NCBI GenBank assembly: GCA_029339195.1
Contig: JAPTJF010000811.1
Span: 1 to 11,930, forward strand
DNA: 11,930 bases
From: Micractinium sp. NFX-FRZ
Lineage: Eukaryota; Chlorophyta; Trebouxiophyceae; Chlorellales; Chlorellaceae
Direction of reading: 5' to 3'
Shown here: positions 7,662-11,930 of the stretch, one piece after another
Position numbering within the stretch: position 1 is the first letter of the stretch
Layout of the letters: each line of letters opens with the position of its first letter
Notes under the pieces: generated by a model
What the model saw: only the letters and a program-made list of their open reading frames with translations
What the model was told of the DNA's origin: nothing
Database searches by the model: none
Program-made: the position numbers and the translations under genes

Positions 7662-10600
7662 TTATTCTGCCAGCCTCACTGGCAGAATTTCCCCCACTAC
7701 TCTGCCAGTGCCCCCTGTCTTTATTATATGGTTCTGCCAGTATGGGGGAACCCTGACCGCCACCAGCATCAGGCTGCGCTCCTCGTGCCCCTGCGCCCCG
7801 GCGTTGTGCAGCCTGCACACCGTCCAGCCCCACTCCTTTGCCCAGCCATCAAGCATCACTCGCTGTGGAACCGGTTATGTACCTCCTGGGCTGCCTGCCC
7901 ATCTATCGCCTTGCATGTTTGAGACGTGGGTTGAAACGCAGTCGTGCTGTGCATCGTGTCGAGTAGAACGGTGCACAGGGCGAATCAAACAATCTCTGTA
8001 AAGTGCATGTGCGCCGCAAGTCAGTGCGCTCCGGCTCCTGACGCCGCCCGCTCCAATAGATGCACGTGCGCTGCAGCTGCTACCACCCTCATGTATCGAC
8101 CCAGCGTGTCTGCCACGTTGCCCTTCTCCCCGCCCCGCAGCAGGCTGGTCTGCAGACCGCAGCGAGCAAAGACAGCTGCGTTCCACTTGCGCTTCGCCAT
8201 GTGGTTGTACTTCACGCCAGGCACGCTAGTCTCGTCTACTGTGACACTGTTGCTGGCCCACAGCTCCAATACCTTCAGGCCCAGCTCTGCAGGGAGGAGG
8301 GAGGTTTTCAGTTCAGCGCATGAGCTGTGACAGCAGGTGGCCAGGCATCATTGCCAACGGGGTGTGTATACACATGCCTGCAAAACTACCAGCAAACTAG
8401 CAGCAAAAGCAGTCCGCTAGCGTGTGGCAGTGCATTTCGAACCCAGCAGCAGTACCTGTGGTGGACACGTGTGGGTTGAACAGAGCCAGCTGGTGCTCCC
8501 CTGGTAGCACCACCTCCAGCATCCCTTCCACCAGCCGCGGTTGAATCCGCTCCAGCCACTGCTGCAACAGCTCCTTCCCGCTGCCGCCGCTGCCTTGGCT
8601 AGGGTAGATGTCCGAGGCTGAGCTGGCAGGGGCGAGGATCAGCCCAGCGTCCGCCTCATGGCTGCCAGAGGGAGAGGCCGGCACTGCCTCCGCTGCTGCT
8701 GCCTTAACTGCAGAGCGTGCCTGGCGTGTCGCGGGCCGGCTGCTGGCACCGCCTGTGTGCGTGGCGTCCGCCGTGCCGCTTGGCGCCTGGCCCTCACTGA
8801 AGCGGGGGACTGGCGGCGGCGGCTTGCGGTGGCTGCTGGAGGCTGCACGCTGGGCTCCGCGGCGTGTGCTGTAGCTGTGGGACGACGCTGCTGCAGCTGC
8901 AGCTGCTGGAGGCAGCTGCGCGTCGCGCCGTGACCTGCCGCCCTGGGAAGCTGCTGCCGCTTGTGATGGCTGCATCTGCATTGAGGCGGCAGGCCGCCCC
9001 AGCCGCATGCTGCTCCTGAAACTGCTGCTGCTGAGCGGCTTGACTGCCTTTATGCCTTGCTGCTGCTTCATGTCAAGCTCCTCTGCAGCCAGCGCGTTGA
9101 TGAACCGGGGCAGCCCATCGTAAGCTGCAAACTGCCCCTGCTGTGCGGCTTCCCCGCCTGGTGCTTCACGCTTCTGCCTCTGGCTGCGCTGCTGGGAGCC
9201 ATGCGCCTGCCCTGATTGGGCCGCCTGCAGCACTGCATGTGGCCCCTTCTGGAAGATGGGCAGCTGCTGCACACCGCTGTAAAGTGCGCGCGCTCCTGCG
9301 GCTGCTGTCACTGCCTCTGATGGTGCCGCGGCGGGCGCTGCTGGGGCCACCGCCACTGGCGCCACTGCTGGTAGCTGGGCCGGCGGTAGCAGAGTTCTGC
9401 GGGCTGCGTCAGCCTGCAGCCAAGCCATCAGATCTGGTGGCACAAGCGCCTGCAGCTGCTGCGGCTCCAGTGCACCAGCCAGACACTGCAGTGCAAAGGG
9501 ATAAAACAAAACTGAGAGTCGGAGAGGAGCCCAGTGCACGGCAGGAGGTGTAACAATGCCAGCGAGTTGAGCTGCAGACATGGGACCGCCCCTTTAAAAG
9601 CTATGGCACAAACAAGCGCGGGATACAGATGCACCTGAGGACACAGCGGCAGCGAACAGGCAGCTGGTCGCTCCATAAGCATCCTCGCCCCAGGGAGGCA
9701 AGACCCTTGTGCTCTCGCTCCTGCACCCCGGCCTTAACCGCCTTGCATCGCACCTGCCACAGCTGGCCCAGCTTCTGCTCGCACTCCAGGCCCCGCCGAA
9801 GGTGTGCACGGTGCTCATTGATCAAATCATTCAGCTGCTGCGGGCTAGCAGCGTGCCCGCTCTGCTTCCGAGCGGCCTGAACACGGTTAGAGGAAGGTGA
9901 GGAGGGGGTGCACCTGTGAGAGACAGTGATGAGGTACGCCAGGAAGTGCCCCGTGGCACTACATTGTACTGCAGCGGAGCGCGCTGCACCTGCAAGGTGC
10001 CTCCTACCTACAGCGTTCATCTACAGCACTCAAGGGCCGCTGCGTGCGACTGCATGCGGAACAGAGGCAACCACTAAGCCCCCCACTCACCGCAACCACC
10101 TCCTCCCAGCCGCGGCAGCGGAAGTGCGCCTCCGGCTCACCCACACCCACGGCACCCTGCAGTGTGGGGGCACACCGAGATCTGACGGCAGTGGCAATGG
10201 ATGAGAGAATGCCGTGTGCTGCATGGCTTCTACCAGTTTGGGTGGTTGGCGGAGCAGCGAAGCAGGATGAGGATGGGGGGGCATACCTGCACTGCAGCAC
10301 GACAAAGCCATAACTTGCCTGTGCCTTCATCGCCTCCACCAGGGGGTGCTCCTGCCCCATGAAGTTGGCGGCCATCCAGATCAAGGGCACGTCCTGCAAG
10401 CCACATTTCAAGTAGAAGGGTGACAGTTTAAGGAAGAGCAGTGGCTCAGTAGCTGCACAAGTCAAAGGAAGATGCGGCCAGGATGCTGCACTGCCTGCCT
10501 CTCCCGAGTGAAACCGACAGATCTGGCAGGGGCACACAGCACACGACAGCACAAACTCAGCAAGGCACGGCACAGCATGGCATGGCCTGGTTTGTTGAAT

Positions 10601-11930
10601 CACACCACCCCAGCACAACAAGACACAACACAGCACAGCAAGAGCACAGCCTACCGCAAACGAGCCCAGATGCCCAACCACCCTACCTCCCCCCCTCCCC
10701 CACCCCACTGACACCCTCCTCACCTGCTCCTCGTCCTCCAGGTGGCTCAGCTCCAGCAAGCGCCGCAGCATCAGGCACATGTCGCCAATCAGCGCCTGGC
10801 AGGGCGGCTTCTGTGCCTGGTCTATGGTGAGCTCTTCAGGCAGCTCCTGCAGATGAGGGAGGGAGCACGGGAGGGAAACGAGCAAAAAGTGGAATGGGTT
10901 GAGTGTGGTCTGGCTGGCGGAGAACTCTTGAATAGTGGTGCAAGCTGTGCACGGCCCCCAACTTCGAAATGCAGAGGCAATACGTTTGGAGGCAACGCCA
11001 CACCTGCCTGGAAGTGGCTGCCGCATACCACCCGCCCATGCTGCACGCACTAGCTCACCTGTCTACACCGCCCACGTGCGCGCCGGGGCGTCCCTACCCG
11101 TGGGCTGCCTTCCTGTGCAGCGTCCTGTCATCCGGTCTTGTCTACCCACTCGCCTGTTTCCGAGCTGCATGCATGCTCACCTGCCCACTCAGCTTCTGCC
11201 CGTAACTGACACCCCTTCCCCGGCCTCACTAGCTCAGCACTGCTCACCTCGGCTGCCGTCACGATGCGCGCCCACACGCCCGCCAGCTCCAGCACTTCCG
11301 TCTCCTCAGGCCGCAGACATCGGAGCCCCTGCTGCATCTGCCACTTATCCTTGTAGTCGCGAGTGCCCAGCAGCATCAGCCAGACGCCCAGCCACGACAC
11401 CTGCACCAGCATGGGGCAGGCGCCAGGGTGGGCTTGTGCAAAAGTAGGAGCGAGCGAAATGCAGGACCAACAACAAATGTTGATAGTTATAACTCACCTG
11501 CACTCAAGATGGAAGGAGAAACAGCAATCTTGACCTATGCTCTCTCACCCTCCCCGCCCTCTCTGCCACCCACCTACCCACCCACCCACCGGCAGGTGCC
11601 GCTTGATCCGGGTTGGCAGGTGGCCGCCGTGGTGGTGGGTGCGCAGCGTCTCCAGGAGCAGGTAGCGCATGAACCTTGCGCCCTGCGTTCTGCACAATAA
11701 GAATAAGGAAAACAGGAGGCGGGGGACCAGTTTCAGGCAGTGGGATGCAGCTTAAGGAAACGCAGCCAATGCCCAAATGGGCATGCGCCAGCAAGCACAC
11801 CAGCCAGCTTCAAGCTGAGATAGACACCTGACGTGCCACGCACATGCATGAGTCGGCTCCCGTCTGCTGGATGAGCTCCAGAGCAGGCAGCGTGGCGCCC
11901 TCAGCCACCAGCCACATCTGCAGGCGGGCA
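7662..11930 (-). CDS. hypothetical multi-exon gene, 3' part
   Basis: I do not recognise this protein. Proposed exons on the minus strand are 11930-11844 (edge), 11689-11590, 11400-11248, 10846-10724, 10393-10287, 10181-10091, 9989-9963, 9876-9754, 9485-8456, 8286-8087 and 7862-7662, with stop TAA at 7664-7662. Junctions agree in phase, giving about 746 residues in the window. The exon 9989-9963 and the 8087 and 7862 junctions are the weakest. The N-terminal exons look globular and helical (for example SWLGVWLMLLGTRDYKDKWQ, and LIGDMCLMLRRLLELSHLE). The long exon is Ala/Ser/Gln-rich low complexity. A compact C-terminal block follows, with GVKYNHMAKRKWNAAVFARC and VMLDGWAKEWGWTVCRLHN. There are no transposon ends around it, so it is probably a host gene. 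The last residues are encoded within a short repeat cluster. Confidence 0.6.
7664..7740. repeat. CTGCCAG/CTGGCAG repeat cluster with a perfect hairpin
   Basis: Four copies occur: CTGCCAG at 7667-7673, CTGGCAG at 7679-7685, and CTGCCAG at 7702-7708 and 7734-7740. The first two form a perfect 10-bp inverted repeat, ATTCTGCCAG (7664-7673) and CTGGCAGAAT (7679-7688), with a 5-nt loop. Short C-runs or G-runs accompany three copies. The cluster overlaps the last codons of the right-hand gene as modelled, including its TAA. Confidence 0.75.
10540..10715. repeat. simple-sequence intron with CACAGCA-type repeats and a C-tract
   Basis: Part of the intron 10723-10394 consists of irregular CACAGCA/ACAACA/GGCACGGCA copies (about 10550-10650) and a pyrimidine-rich tract at about 10683-10710. 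On the minus strand the tract is a run of G just after the donor. No coding potential is evident. Confidence 0.6.
10847..11247 (-). other. 401-nt intron of the right-hand gene
   Basis: This is the longest gap between proposed exons of the right-hand gene. It starts GTGAGC and ends CATCTGCAG, and joins flanking exons in phase 0. Short frames on both strands are interrupted and low in information. A small missed exon cannot be excluded, but none stands out. Confidence 0.5.

Noticed and set aside
7662..9581. Possibility that the right-hand gene is a second transposon or part of the MULE
   Set aside because: It lies outside the target duplication and terminal repeats. No DDE-type motif or second set of ends was seen.
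10540..10660. CRISPR-like or satellite array from CACAGCA copies
   Set aside because: The units are irregular, short and unspaced inside an intron. This is simple-sequence DNA, and the genome is eukaryotic in style.

Overview
The window looks like nuclear DNA of a green alga, most likely of the Chlorella/trebouxiophyte type. It is G+C rich, and its genes are cut into many short exons by compact GT-AG introns (roughly 90-400 nt) with GTG-type donors and GCAG acceptors. Simple-sequence and CTGC-rich filler lies between exons. Every gene I can support lies on the minus strand. The taxonomic call is inference from this style, not from a marker gene.

The centre of the window, 1481-7492, is a complete Mutator-like DNA transposon (MULE) of 6012 bp. 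It is bounded by near-identical terminal inverted repeats (1481-1524 and 7448-7492) and by a perfect 10-bp target-site duplication, CTAGCGTGCT (1471-1480 and 7493-7502). It carries one gene, 7110 down to 2011, which I resolve into 11 exons whose splice phases all agree. The product is about 1099 residues with no stop or frameshift. In order it has a Q-rich N-terminal region, a KOW-like motif, a WRKY-GCM1/FLYWCH-type zinc finger, a DDE transposase core (D510, D577, E698), a SWIM zinc finger and a basic tail. The intact reading frame, the perfect target-site duplication and the nearly identical ends all point to a recent insertion of a probably autonomous element.

Right of the element (7662-11930, cut by the window edge) is a host-like multi-exon gene of unknown function. 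It has an Ala/Ser/Gln-rich low-complexity middle and a more conserved-looking C-terminal block. The transposon sits 159 bp beyond its stop codon. Left of the element (1-1470) is mostly non-coding or unresolved sequence. At the very edge there is an exon whose translation resembles the N-lobe of a protein kinase. The transposon therefore appears to have landed in the space between two genes that read in the same direction.
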